This document shows positions 56,170 through 64,000 of a stretch of DNA of 64,000 nt, one piece after another (the stretch's first letter is position 1; each line of letters opens with the position of its first letter). The notes below the pieces were generated by a model. That model ran no database searches and was not told where the DNA came from. It worked only from the letters and a program-made list of their open reading frames with translations. The position numbers were made by a program, and so were the translations under genes. The stretch is from Phycisphaerales bacterium (GTDB lineage: Bacteria; Planctomycetota; Phycisphaerae; Phycisphaerales; UBA1924), in contig JADJMV010000017.1 of NCBI GenBank assembly GCA_016709445.1, positions 12,848 through 76,847 on the forward strand. Direction: 5' to 3'.

Positions 56170-57404
56170 ATGAGGAACGAATCTCGTCCGATCATTCCGG
56201 TGCGCCTCCGGAGCGGGCCGCCCTCCGAGCGCGGCGCGCGCTCGGGGCGCGCCGCGGGCCTCGGCGGGCTCGTGGGGCTCGGCCTGCTCTTGGCGTGCAC
56301 GGGCCTGCAGGCCTGCAACCGGCACGAGAACACGTACGCGCCGCCCCAGCCTCCGGAGGTGACGGTGGCCCACCCGGTGCACCGGCCGGTGACCCGGTAC
56401 CTGGAGTACACCGGCACGACAGAGGCGTACCAAACGGTGGATCTCCGGGCCCGCGTGCCCGGGTTCCTGGACAGGGTGGACTTCCAGGCGGGCGCCCAGG
56501 TGAGCGAGGGGGACGTGCTGTTCAACATCGACCCCCGCGTGTACGAGGCGGCGGTGGCGCGTGCGGCGGCGGATCTCGAGACGCGTGAGGCGGCGCTGCG
56601 GCTGGCGGAACTCACGCTCACACGGACGACGGAGGCGATCAAGGGCGGCGCGGCCTCGACGCAGGAACTGGACCGCGCCGTGGCGGAACGCGACCAGGCG
56701 AAGGCCCAGGTCGCGTTGGCGGAAGCGGCGCTGCAGAGCGCGAGGCTCGACCTGGAGTTCTGCGAGGTCAAGGCCCCGATCGCGGGGTCGGCTCCGGCGG
56801 GCAGGCAACGCTGCTGGCGACGATCGTGAGCGCCCACCCGTTGTACGTGACCGTTGATGTGAGCGAGAGCGATGCGATGATGGTCCGCGAGCTCCGCCGG
56901 ACGACTGCGCCCGGGGCCGAGCCGGGCGAGGTGAAGCCGGGGGAGTGGCGGCGGGTCGACCTGGCGACCTCGGAGGATCCCCGCTTCGATGTGCAGGGAC
57001 GGATCGACTACGTCGATCCTGCGATCAACCCGGAAACGGGGACGATCCGCGTGCGTTGCCGTTTCGAGAACACCGACGACCGCCTGCTGCCGGGCATGTT
57101 CGTGCGCCTGCGGGCGCATGTCGACACGACGGAGTCGATGCTCGCGCCGGACATCGCTCTGCTGAGCGACCAGAGCGGGCGGTACGCGCTGGTCGTGAAC
57201 GACAAGGACGTGGTGGAGCTGAAGCGGGTGCGCATCGGGACGCTGGACGGACCGATGCGGGTGGTGCTCGAGGGGCTCGCGGACACGGATCGGGTGGTCG
57301 TGCGCGGGCTGCAGCGGGCCCGGCCGGGGATGACGGTGAGGCCCACGCTCACGGAGCTGGAGGCGGGCGCCGCGCCCGCCGACGCGGGGGCGTCGCATGG
57401 TTAG
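56170..57404 (+). CDS. RND efflux periplasmic adaptor, with internal deletion and frame break near 56790
   Basis: Membrane fusion protein of the HlyD/AcrA family. The ATG at 56170 follows GGAGG; a lipobox-like signal (LGLLLACTGLQAC) anchors it to the membrane. Lipoyl and hairpin parts are normal (DLRARVPGFLDRVDFQAGAQVSEGDVLFNIDP; LELTLTRTTEAIKGG-type coiled coil). At CEVKAPIAG the protein jumps to VGSGGQATLLATIVSAHPLYVTVDVSESD in another frame. The usual dozen or so residues GRIGR...LVTPGN are missing, so about 35-40 bases appear lost. The rest is intact. It overlaps the pump gene by eight bases. Confidence 0.85.
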
Positions 57405-60400
57405 CCTGTTCTTCATCCGGCGCCCGATCGTTGCGTGTGTGCTCGCGATGCTGATCATGCTGATGGGGGCGGTGGCGTTCCCGACGCTGCCGGTGGCGCA
57501 GTATCCCCAGATCGCTCCGCCGGTGGTCCGGGTGACAACCGTATTCCCCGGCGCGAGCGCGCAGGTCATCGCCGACACGGTGGCCGCTCCGATCGAGCAG
57601 CAGGTCAACGGCGTCGACGGCATGATCTACATGGAGAGCAGTTCGGCCGGTGACGGCTCCTACACGCTCAACGTGAGTTTCGCGGTGGGGACCGACGTGG
57701 ACATCGCGTCGGTGCTGGTGCAGAACCGCGTGGCGATCGCGCTGCCGCAGCTGCCCGAGGAGGTCCGGCGCCAGGGCGTGACGACCAACAAGGTCTCCTC
57801 CAGCATCGTGTCGGTCTTCTCGCTGACACCGCGGGACCCGGCCCGCACGGCCGAATTCAGCGACCTCTTGCTGGCGAACTACCTCCAGATCAACGTCAAC
57901 GACCAGATCAAGCGCATCCCCGGGGTGGGGGACACGCTCATCCGCCCCGGCAAGAGCTACGGGATGCGGATCTGGCTCGACCCGGACAAGCTCAAGGCGC
58001 GCGAGCTCTCGACGATGGACGTCGCCAACGCGCTCCGGGAGCAGAACGTCCAGGTGGCGGCCGGCGTGATCGGTCAGCCGCCGACGACGGCGGCGGGCCA
58101 GGGGTTCCAGTACACCGTCTCCACGCTGGGCCGGCTGCAGATACCGGAGCAGTTCGAGAACATCATCCTGAAGGCCGACGGCAACCGGGTTGTGTATCTC
58201 AAGGACGTCGCGCGCGTGGAGCTGGGGGCCAAGGCCTACGACACACTCGGGCGGGTGGACGGAGTTCCCTCGGCGCTCATGGTCGTCTACCAGTCGCCTG
58301 GGGGGAACGCCGTCGAGGTGGCGAGGAATCTGCGTGAGCGGCTGGACGCGCTCGCGCCCGACCTGCCGGAGGGCCTCGAGTTCCGGGTGATCTACGACAC
58401 GTCGAACTTCGTGGTCTCGGCGATCGACGAGGTCTACCGGACCATCTTCGAGGCGACGGGCCTGGTGGTGCTGGTCGTCCTTGTCTTCCTTGGGAGTGTC
58501 CGTTCGACGCTGATCCCGATCGCGGCGATCCCGGTCTCGCTGATCGGCACGTTTTTCGCCATGAAGCTGTTCGGGTTCAGCCTCAACCTGCCCACGCTCT
58601 TCGGGCTGATCCTGGCCATCGGCATCGTGGTCGACGACGCGATCGTCGTTGTGGAGAATGTCGAGCGGAATCTGCGCGAGCACCACCTCCCGCCGAAGGA
58701 GGCGGCCTCCCGGGCGATGATCGAGGTATTCGGGCCGGTGGTCGGGATCTCGCTGGTGCTGATGGCGGTGTTCCTGCCCACGGCCGCGCTGCCCGGGATC
58801 AGCGGGCAGCTCTACCGCCAGTTCGCGCTGACGATCGCCGCGAGCACATTCTTCAGCGCGGTGTGCGCCCTCACGCTGAGCCCGGCGCTCTCCGGGGTGA
58901 TCCTGCGGGCCCACCGTCCGGGCAGGCGGGCCAACATCCTCAAGCGCGGCTTCGACGGGGCGTTCGACCTCACGGCCCGGGCCTACGCGCGGCTGGTCCG
59001 CCTTCTGGTGCACCCGGCCGTCATCGGGGTCTCGCTGCTGGTGTTCCTCGGGTTGTACGGCGCCGTCGGCTGGACCGTCGTGACCGTGCCGACGGGGTTC
59101 GTGCCCGAGGAGGACAAGGGGCTGATCGTCACCGAGGTGTGGATGCCCGACAGCGCCAGCCAGGCGCGCACGCTCGCCGTGATCAAGCAGGTGGAGCAGA
59201 TCCTGCTCTCGACCGAGGGCGTGGACCACGTCGGTGCGTTCCAGGGATTCTCGCTGATCGCGGGCAACGGCTCGAACTACGGCGTGCTCTTCTCCGGGCT
59301 CAGGCCGTGGTCCGAGCGAGTGCCGAAGGGGCGCGATCTGCAGACGATGCTGGCCGAGCTCCGGGCCAAGTACGCCGGAATCCAGGACGGTTTCCTGATC
59401 GCCTTCTCGCTCCCGGCGATCGAGGGGATCGGCAACGCCTCGGGCTTCGACCTGCGGCTGGAGGACCGGGGCGGGGTGGGGCGCGAGCGGATGCAGCAGT
59501 TTGTCCAGGAGCTGGGCGCGGACGCCAACTCGCAGTCGAAACTCCGCGGGGTGGCGAGCTCCTACCGGGCCGCGGTGCCGCAGCTCTACGCCAACATCGA
59601 CCGAGAGAAGGCCAAGAAGCTCGGGCTCTCGCTGCAGGACGTGTTCAGCACGCTGAGCGTGAACCTGGGCTCGGCGTATGTGAACGACTTCAACAAGTTC
59701 GGTCGCACCTGGCAGGTTGACGTGCAGGCCGACTCGGCGTTCCGCATGCGGGCAGATCAGATCAAGCTCCTGCAGGTGCGGAACGCGGCGGGCGACATGA
59801 TCCCGCTGGGATCGATCCTCAAGGTCGACGAGTCGATGGGGCCGGACCGTGTGATCCGCTACAACCTCTACCCCGCGGCCTCGGTGAACGGCTCCAGCGC
59901 GCGCGGCGTCAGCAGCGGCGAGGCGATGTCGGTCGTCGAAGACATGATGCGCCAGAAGCAGCCGGCGGGGATCGGGTACGAATGGACGGCGCTCTCTTTC
60001 CAGGAGCGGCAGGCGGCGGGGACCGCCGGGCTCGTGTTCGCCCTCGCGCTCGCGGTCGTGTACCTGATTCTCGCGGCGCTCTACGAGAGCTGGTTCATGC
60101 CGCTGGCCGTGGTGCTCTCCATCCCTCTGGCTGTGCTGGGCGCGATGCTCGGGCTCATGTACCGAGGCATGGACAACAACATCTACACGCAGGTGGGCCT
60201 GGTGCTGCTGGTGGGCCTGGGCGCGAAGAACGCCATCCTCATCGTCGAGTTCGCCAAGGCAAACCGGGAGCGGGGCGCGGGCATCGTCGATTCGGTCGTC
60301 GAGGCGGCCCGGTTGAGGCTGCGCCCGATCCTGATGACGGCGCTCGCCTTCATCCTCGGCGTGTTCCCGCTGGTCCACGCCACCGGCGCGGGGGCCGCGA

Positions 60401-60600
60401 GCCGGCAGGCGATCGGCACGGCCGTCTTTTACGGCATGATCGGCAACACGTTCCTTGGCCTGATCTTTACACCGGTGCTCTACGTCGTCGTCTCGGCGAT
60501 CTCCGAGCGTCTCCCCGGAGTCCGCCGGCCCGCCGCGGACCAGGGCGGGCGCCCTCCACGGGGCGGCCCGTCGTCCGGCGATGCCTCCGCCCCGGCCTAA
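57397..60600 (+). CDS. RND multidrug efflux permease (HAE1 family)
   Basis: A 1067-residue inner membrane proton-driven exporter. It begins MVSLFFIRRPIVACVLAMLI and has the expected two sets of membrane helices around large periplasmic loops, including PVAQYPQIAPPVVRVTTVFPGAS, the GIVVDDAIVVVENVER segment with its proton-relay aspartates, and LVGLGAKNAILIVEFAK in the second half. This is AcrB/MexB-like architecture of full length. No outer membrane TolC partner gene is adjacent. It probably exports toxic organics. Confidence 0.96.
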   Translation: MVSLFFIRRPIVACVLAMLIMLMGAVAFPTLPVAQYPQIAPPVVRVTTVFPGASAQVIADTVAAPIEQQVNGVDGMIYMESSSAGDGSYTLNVSFAVGTDVDIASVLVQNRVAIALPQLPEEVRRQGVTTNKVSSSIVSVFSLTPRDPARTAEFSDLLLANYLQINVNDQIKRIPGVGDTLIRPGKSYGMRIWLDPDKLKARELSTMDVANALREQNVQVAAGVIGQPPTTAAGQGFQYTVSTLGRLQIPEQFENIILKADGNRVVYLKDVARVELGAKAYDTLGRVDGVPSALMVVYQSPGGNAVEVARNLRERLDALAPDLPEGLEFRVIYDTSNFVVSAIDEVYRTIFEATGLVVLVVLVFLGSVRSTLIPIAAIPVSLIGTFFAMKLFGFSLNLPTLFGLILAIGIVVDDAIVVVENVERNLREHHLPPKEAASRAMIEVFGPVVGISLVLMAVFLPTAALPGISGQLYRQFALTIAASTFFSAVCALTLSPALSGVILRAHRPGRRANILKRGFDGAFDLTARAYARLVRLLVHPAVIGVSLLVFLGLYGAVGWTVVTVPTGFVPEEDKGLIVTEVWMPDSASQARTLAVIKQVEQILLSTEGVDHVGAFQGFSLIAGNGSNYGVLFSGLRPWSERVPKGRDLQTMLAELRAKYAGIQDGFLIAFSLPAIEGIGNASGFDLRLEDRGGVGRERMQQFVQELGADANSQSKLRGVASSYRAAVPQLYANIDREKAKKLGLSLQDVFSTLSVNLGSAYVNDFNKFGRTWQVDVQADSAFRMRADQIKLLQVRNAAGDMIPLGSILKVDESMGPDRVIRYNLYPAASVNGSSARGVSSGEAMSVVEDMMRQKQPAGIGYEWTALSFQERQAAGTAGLVFALALAVVYLILAALYESWFMPLAVVLSIPLAVLGAMLGLMYRGMDNNIYTQVGLVLLVGLGAKNAILIVEFAKANRERGAGIVDSVVEAARLRLRPILMTALAFILGVFPLVHATGAGAASRQAIGTAVFYGMIGNTFLGLIFTPVLYVVVSAISERLPGVRRPAADQGGRPPRGGPSSGDASAPA

Positions 60601-60767
60601 CGCGAATTCCACCGTCACGATTGGACCCGGCGCGGGCCCGAGCGGTCGCGGTATCGGCCCGCGCCGGTGCGGGTGGCGGCACGGGCGTCGCGCGGGTGTC
60701 CACCCCGCACGCTCAGTGAGGTGACGAGGAGACCGCACCCGCCACAACCAAGAGGAGCGCGACAGCC

Positions 60768-61463
60768 ATGGCCAACAGCGACCGACCCAATCTCAGCGAG
60801 AAGGGCCTGCTCACGCCGGACAACTGCGTCGTGACGATGATCGACCTGCAGCCGCAGATGCTCTTTGGAGTCTCCAACTTCGATCGCCAGACGGTGATCA
60901 ACAACAACCTCCTGCTCGCCAAGGCCGCGCGGGTCTTCGGCGTGCCGGTCGTGCTCTCCACGGTCGAGAGCGCGGCGTTCAGCGGCAGCACCTGGCCACA
61001 GCTGCTGGCGGCTCTGGGCAACCCCAGGCCGATCGAACGTTCGACGATGAACTCGTGGGACGACAGCAACTTCGTCGGCGCGGTGAGGCAGAGCGGGCGC
61101 AAGAAGATCGTGCTCGCCGGGCTGTGGACCGAGACGTGCGTCGCGCTCCCCACCGTGCAGGCTATCCACGATGGCTACGAGGTGTATGTCGTCGAGGATT
61201 GCTGCGGCGACGTGAGCGCATTGTCCCACGACAACGCCATGCGCCGCGTCGTGCAGGCCGGCGCCAAGCCGGTGACCGCGATGTCGGTCATGCTCGAGTG
61301 GCAGCGGGACTGGGCCCACCGCGGCACCTACGACGCCGTCATGGACCTCGCGAAGAACCACTGCGGCGCCTACGGCGTCGGCGTCGAGTACGCCTACACC
61401 ATGGTCCACAAGGCCCCCCCGACCAGATTCTCGGAGTACACGGTCCCCGGCGCGTCGCACTAG
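60768..61463 (+). CDS. Isochorismatase-family cysteine hydrolase
   Basis: A 231-residue protein of the isochorismatase-like superfamily. The aspartate in VVTMIDLQPQM and the catalytic cysteine in LAGLWTETCVALPTVQAI, with the cis-peptide type region before it, are present; the overall sequence resembles YcaC-like hydrolases. The reaction is unknown. It begins 167 bases after the pump gene, with a plausible purine-rich site (AAGAGGAG) upstream. Confidence 0.9.
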   Translation: MANSDRPNLSEKGLLTPDNCVVTMIDLQPQMLFGVSNFDRQTVINNNLLLAKAARVFGVPVVLSTVESAAFSGSTWPQLLAALGNPRPIERSTMNSWDDSNFVGAVRQSGRKKIVLAGLWTETCVALPTVQAIHDGYEVYVVEDCCGDVSALSHDNAMRRVVQAGAKPVTAMSVMLEWQRDWAHRGTYDAVMDLAKNHCGAYGVGVEYAYTMVHKAPPTRFSEYTVPGASH

Positions 61464-61505
61464 CCCTCGGCCGCGCCCGCCCCCCGACGACATCCTGGAG
61501 CCCCG

Positions 61506-61883
61506 ATGACGACCGACGCCCTTGCCTATCCCGGCCTCACGCTCCTCTCGCTGGTGTTCTACGCCAACGCGCTGGGCGTGATCGACCAGTCCCGGGCCCG
61601 CGAGGAGCTCATCGGGGCCGGCGCCCCCGCGTCGCTCGCGGGGCCCGCGGTCGCCGGTGGCCGCGTGCTCCAGCTTCTCGCCGCGACGGGCCTCTTCGTC
61701 CCGGCGTTGCGTGTCGGCGCCGCGCTGGCTCTCGCGGCGTTCCTCGTGCCCGCGACGCTGGCGGCGCACGCGTTCTGGCGGGGCCCGCGAGAGGCCCGCC
61801 CCGCCCAGCTGGCCAACCTGCTCAAGAACGCGTCGTTGATCGGCGGGCTGCTCCTCGTGGCCCTCTGGAGACCGGTGCCGTGA
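61506..61883 (+). CDS. DoxX-like small membrane protein
   Basis: A 125-residue protein with four hydrophobic segments (LTLLSLVFYANALGV; AGGRVLQLLAATGLFVPALRVGAALALAAFLVPATLAAHAFW; NASLIGGLLLVALW). The order and the ANLLKNASLIGGLL ending match the DoxX/DoxD family of membrane redox-associated proteins. Its stop overlaps the next gene's GTG start by four bases. Confidence 0.88.
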   Translation: MTTDALAYPGLTLLSLVFYANALGVIDQSRAREELIGAGAPASLAGPAVAGGRVLQLLAATGLFVPALRVGAALALAAFLVPATLAAHAFWRGPREARPAQLANLLKNASLIGGLLLVALWRPVP

Positions 61884-62500
61884 ACCCCGAGATTCCTGAA
61901 ACCCTCGACTTCCTTCGCGCGCCGCCGGGCGAGCCCGATCCGGCGGTCACGGTCGTGCGCGAGATCCATGTCCAGCCCGTACACCGGACCGAGTTCGAGC
62001 GCCTCATGGGGGTGCTGATCGGAGAGGCGATGCGGCAGCCCGGCTACCTCGGGGCGTCGATTGTGCGGCCGCACTCGCACGGCGAGTGCTACCGGTTCAT
62101 CTACAAGTTCGATCGCCGATCCAGCCTGAGGGCCTGGCACGATTCGGAGACCCGGGCTCGGCTCTTCGCCCCCGTCGCAGAACTCATCGATCACAACCGG
62201 TTCGATGAGTACCCGGGGCTGGAGACCTGGTTCGATCTTCCCCCCGCGGCCACTCCTCCGAAATGGAAGACGACGACGCTCAGCTGGCTGGCGATCTACC
62301 CGGCCGTTGTGGGCCTCTCGTATCTGCTCAAGGCCCTGGGGTTCGCGGCCCCACTGCCGATCCAGGCGCTCGTGCTCACGCTCCTCGTCGTCCCGCTCGT
62401 TGCGTACGTGCTCGCCCCGTGGCTGGGCCGGCGGTTCCGCCGATGGCTCGACTCGGGCACACTCCCGCCGAGACCGTCGGCGCCGCCCGCCGGTCCCTGA
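61880..62500 (+). CDS. ABM-domain protein with C-terminal membrane helices
   Basis: A 206-residue protein starting on GTG at 61880, overlapping the doxX stop. The N-terminal part (TVVREIHVQPVHRTEFERLMGVLIGEAMRQPGYLGASIVRP...YRFIYKFDRRSSLRAWHDSE) is an antibiotic biosynthesis monooxygenase-type ferredoxin-like domain. Two membrane helices follow (LAIYPAVVGLSYLLKALGF; ALVLTLLVVPLVAYVLAPW). ABM domains with such tails occur as membrane-bound small-molecule monooxygenase or stress proteins; the substrate is unknown. Confidence 0.85.
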   Translation: MNPEIPETLDFLRAPPGEPDPAVTVVREIHVQPVHRTEFERLMGVLIGEAMRQPGYLGASIVRPHSHGECYRFIYKFDRRSSLRAWHDSETRARLFAPVAELIDHNRFDEYPGLETWFDLPPAATPPKWKTTTLSWLAIYPAVVGLSYLLKALGFAAPLPIQALVLTLLVVPLVAYVLAPWLGRRFRRWLDSGTLPPRPSAPPAGP

Positions 62501-62558
62501 CCGCTCCCCGATGCCGCGCGACCCGGCGACACCCCGCCGATTCAAGGAGGAACCCCCG

Positions 62559-64000
62559 ATGCCCAAGCCCGAACACTCCGACCCCGCCAGCCTGATCCTC
62601 CACAACGGCGCCATCTGCACGCTCGACGCTCGCAGGCCCGAAGCACGGGCCCTCGCGGTGCGGGACGGGCGCGTTGTGGCCACCGGGGACGATGCGGAGA
62701 TCCTCGCGATGCGGGGCCCCGCCACGCGTGTGATCGACGCCCACTCTCGGCGGGTGATCCCGGGCCTCAATGACTCGCACCTCCACGTGATCCGGGGCGG
62801 GCTGAACTACAACATGGAATTGCGGTGGGACGGCGTCTGGTCGCTCGCCGACGCGCTCGAGATGCTCCGGCTGCAGGCCCTCCGCACCCCCGCCCCGCAG
62901 TGGGTCCGCGTGGTTGGGGGTTGGAGCGAGTTCCAGTTTGCCGAGCGCCGCATGCCGACACTGGAAGAGATCAACGCCGCCTCGCCCGACGTGCCGGTCT
63001 TCATCCTCAACCTGTACGCCAGTGCCATGCTCAACCGGGCCGCCCTGCGCTCCCTGGGATACGACCGCGACACACCCGCCTTTGATCGGGGCGAGGTCGT
63101 CCGCGATGCCAAGGGCAACCCGACCGGGATGCTGCTCGCCAGGCCCAGCGCCATGATCCTCTACCAGACCCTCGCGATGGGCCCCAGGCTGAGCCTCGAC
63201 GACCAGATCAACTCCACCCGCCACTTCCTGCGCGAGTTGAACCGGCTGGGACTGACCAGCATCATCGACGCCGGCGGCGGCGCCCAGAACTACCCCGATG
63301 ACTACAAGGTCATCCAGACGCTCCGAGAGCGCGACCAGATGACGCTCCGTATCGGCTACGACCTGTTCGCCCAGAAGGCCGGGCAAGAACTCGACGACTT
63401 CCGCTCCTGGACCAGAACGCTCAGGCCGGGCCAGGGAGACCAGATGCTCCGGCTGGTCGGCGCGGGCGAGAACCTGACCTGGGCGGCCGCGGACTTCGAG
63501 ATCTTCACCCAGCCGAGGCCCGACCTCGCCCCGACGTTGGAGGCCCAGCTCGAGCCGATCGTGCGTCTGCTCGCCGAGGCCCGATGGCCCTTCCGCATCC
63601 ACGCCACGTACGACGAATCGATCGGCCGCTTCCTCGACGTGTTCGAGCGGGTCGATCGGGACACGCCGCTCCAGCAGCCGGGCAGCCCGCTGCACTGGTT
63701 CATCGACCACGCCGAGACGATCAGCGACCGCAACATCGATCGCATCGCGCGGATGGGCGGCGGCATCGCCGTGCAGCACCGCATGATGTTCCAGGGTGAG
63801 TACTTCCTGGAGCGGTACGGCGCGGAAAGCATCAAGCGCACCCCGCCCCTCCGGCGCATCCTCGACACCGGCCTTCCCATGGGCGGCGGCACCGACGCCA
63901 CCCGCGTGGCGAGCTACAACCCGTGGGTCTCGCTGCAGTGGATGGTGACCGGACGCACGCTGGGCGGGTTGCAGATGTATGGCGAGGACAATCTGCTCAC
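62559..64000 (+). CDS. YtcJ-like amidohydrolase (3' end beyond window)
   Basis: Metal-dependent amidohydrolase of the YtcJ/amidohydrolase_3 group. The start at 62559 follows AAGGAGG. About 480 residues are present: ILHNGAICTLDARRPEARALAVRDGRVVATG, metal motif PGLNDSHLHVIRGG, the central DQMLRLVG...FRIHATYDESIGRF, HWFIDHAETIS, and near the window end GLPMGGGTDATRVASYNPW with the last metal ligand aspartate. The protein continues beyond base 64000. Preferred substrates in this family are varied amides or imides. It ends the plus-strand cluster. Confidence 0.92.
   Translation, partial: MPKPEHSDPASLILHNGAICTLDARRPEARALAVRDGRVVATGDDAEILAMRGPATRVIDAHSRRVIPGLNDSHLHVIRGGLNYNMELRWDGVWSLADALEMLRLQALRTPAPQWVRVVGGWSEFQFAERRMPTLEEINAASPDVPVFILNLYASAMLNRAALRSLGYDRDTPAFDRGEVVRDAKGNPTGMLLARPSAMILYQTLAMGPRLSLDDQINSTRHFLRELNRLGLTSIIDAGGGAQNYPDDYKVIQTLRERDQMTLRIGYDLFAQKAGQELDDFRSWTRTLRPGQGDQMLRLVGAGENLTWAAADFEIFTQPRPDLAPTLEAQLEPIVRLLAEARWPFRIHATYDESIGRFLDVFERVDRDTPLQQPGSPLHWFIDHAETISDRNIDRIARMGGGIAVQHRMMFQGEYFLERYGAESIKRTPPLRRILDTGLPMGGGTDATRVASYNPWVSLQWMVTGRTLGGLQMYGEDNLL

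Noticed and set aside
876..57404. Genome decay as explanation for broken frames
   Set aside because: Breaks are single, mostly +1, affect essential genes, and each is repaired by one base; errors are more likely.
1..64000. CRISPR arrays, tRNA or rRNA genes
   Set aside because: No regularly spaced repeats or recognisable RNA gene sequence was found by eye.

Overview
The window is GC-rich and gene-dense. It most likely comes from a Planctomycetota bacterium of the Phycisphaerae type (inference). Reasons are the PEP-CTERM-like sorting tail, the pseudopilin with an H-X9-DG-like C-terminus, the Ser/Thr kinase paired with an ECF sigma factor, tandem zinc-ribbon/HEAT membrane proteins, and a 2900-residue RHS protein. 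No rRNA, tRNA or CRISPR array was seen.

Left part (1-18.9 kb, mostly minus strand): cell elongation genes (mrdA, rodA), folE2, lemA-htpX, an ilvE-like class IV aminotransferase, an ankyrin protein with a Tat-like leader, a small sulfotransferase, three zinc-ribbon/HEAT-type membrane proteins and an MFS transporter.

At 18.9-22.6 kb a cobalamin riboswitch (minus strand, about 22592-22345) precedes a tightly coupled operon: a beta-propeller-like PEP-CTERM protein, a secreted protein resembling Bacteroidetes surface proteins of vitamin B12 loci, a pseudopilin and a BFD-type [2Fe-2S] protein. This is the best candidate here for an undescribed system: B12-controlled surface acquisition without a visible TonB receptor. 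Just upstream (22.7-33.1 kb) lies a type II secretion operon, gspD-E-F-G-H-I-J-K-C-L-M plus a TPR lipoprotein. All its junctions are 4-base stop/start overlaps except gspF/gspG, where a 135-bp inverted-repeat element sits and supplies the gspG ribosome binding site, start codon and most of the leader.

At 33.4-47.2 kb is a polymorphic toxin locus: a giant secreted RHS protein ending in a GIY-YIG-like nuclease tip with an Imm26-like immunity gene. It is followed by an orphan module containing IS3 and IS630 remnants, an RHS fragment, a double-CXXCG immunity-like gene, and a second GIY-YIG tip with its immunity paralogue. A 41-bp imperfect direct repeat flanks most of the orphan module.

Right part (47.3-64 kb): an M16 peptidase, a TPR Ser/Thr kinase with its ECF sigma factor, then a plus-strand run of osmC, alpha/beta hydrolase, RND efflux adaptor and pump, isochorismatase-like hydrolase, DoxX, an ABM-domain membrane protein and a YtcJ-like amidohydrolase cut by the window end.

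Reading frames are broken in nine otherwise intact genes (mrdA, the ankyrin gene, gspM, gspI, gspG, gspD twice, RHS twice, osmC, RND adaptor). Nearly all the breaks are single-base insertions, several in short G or C runs, and removing one base restores conserved protein sequence. I read these mainly as uncorrected sequencing indels rather than gene decay.
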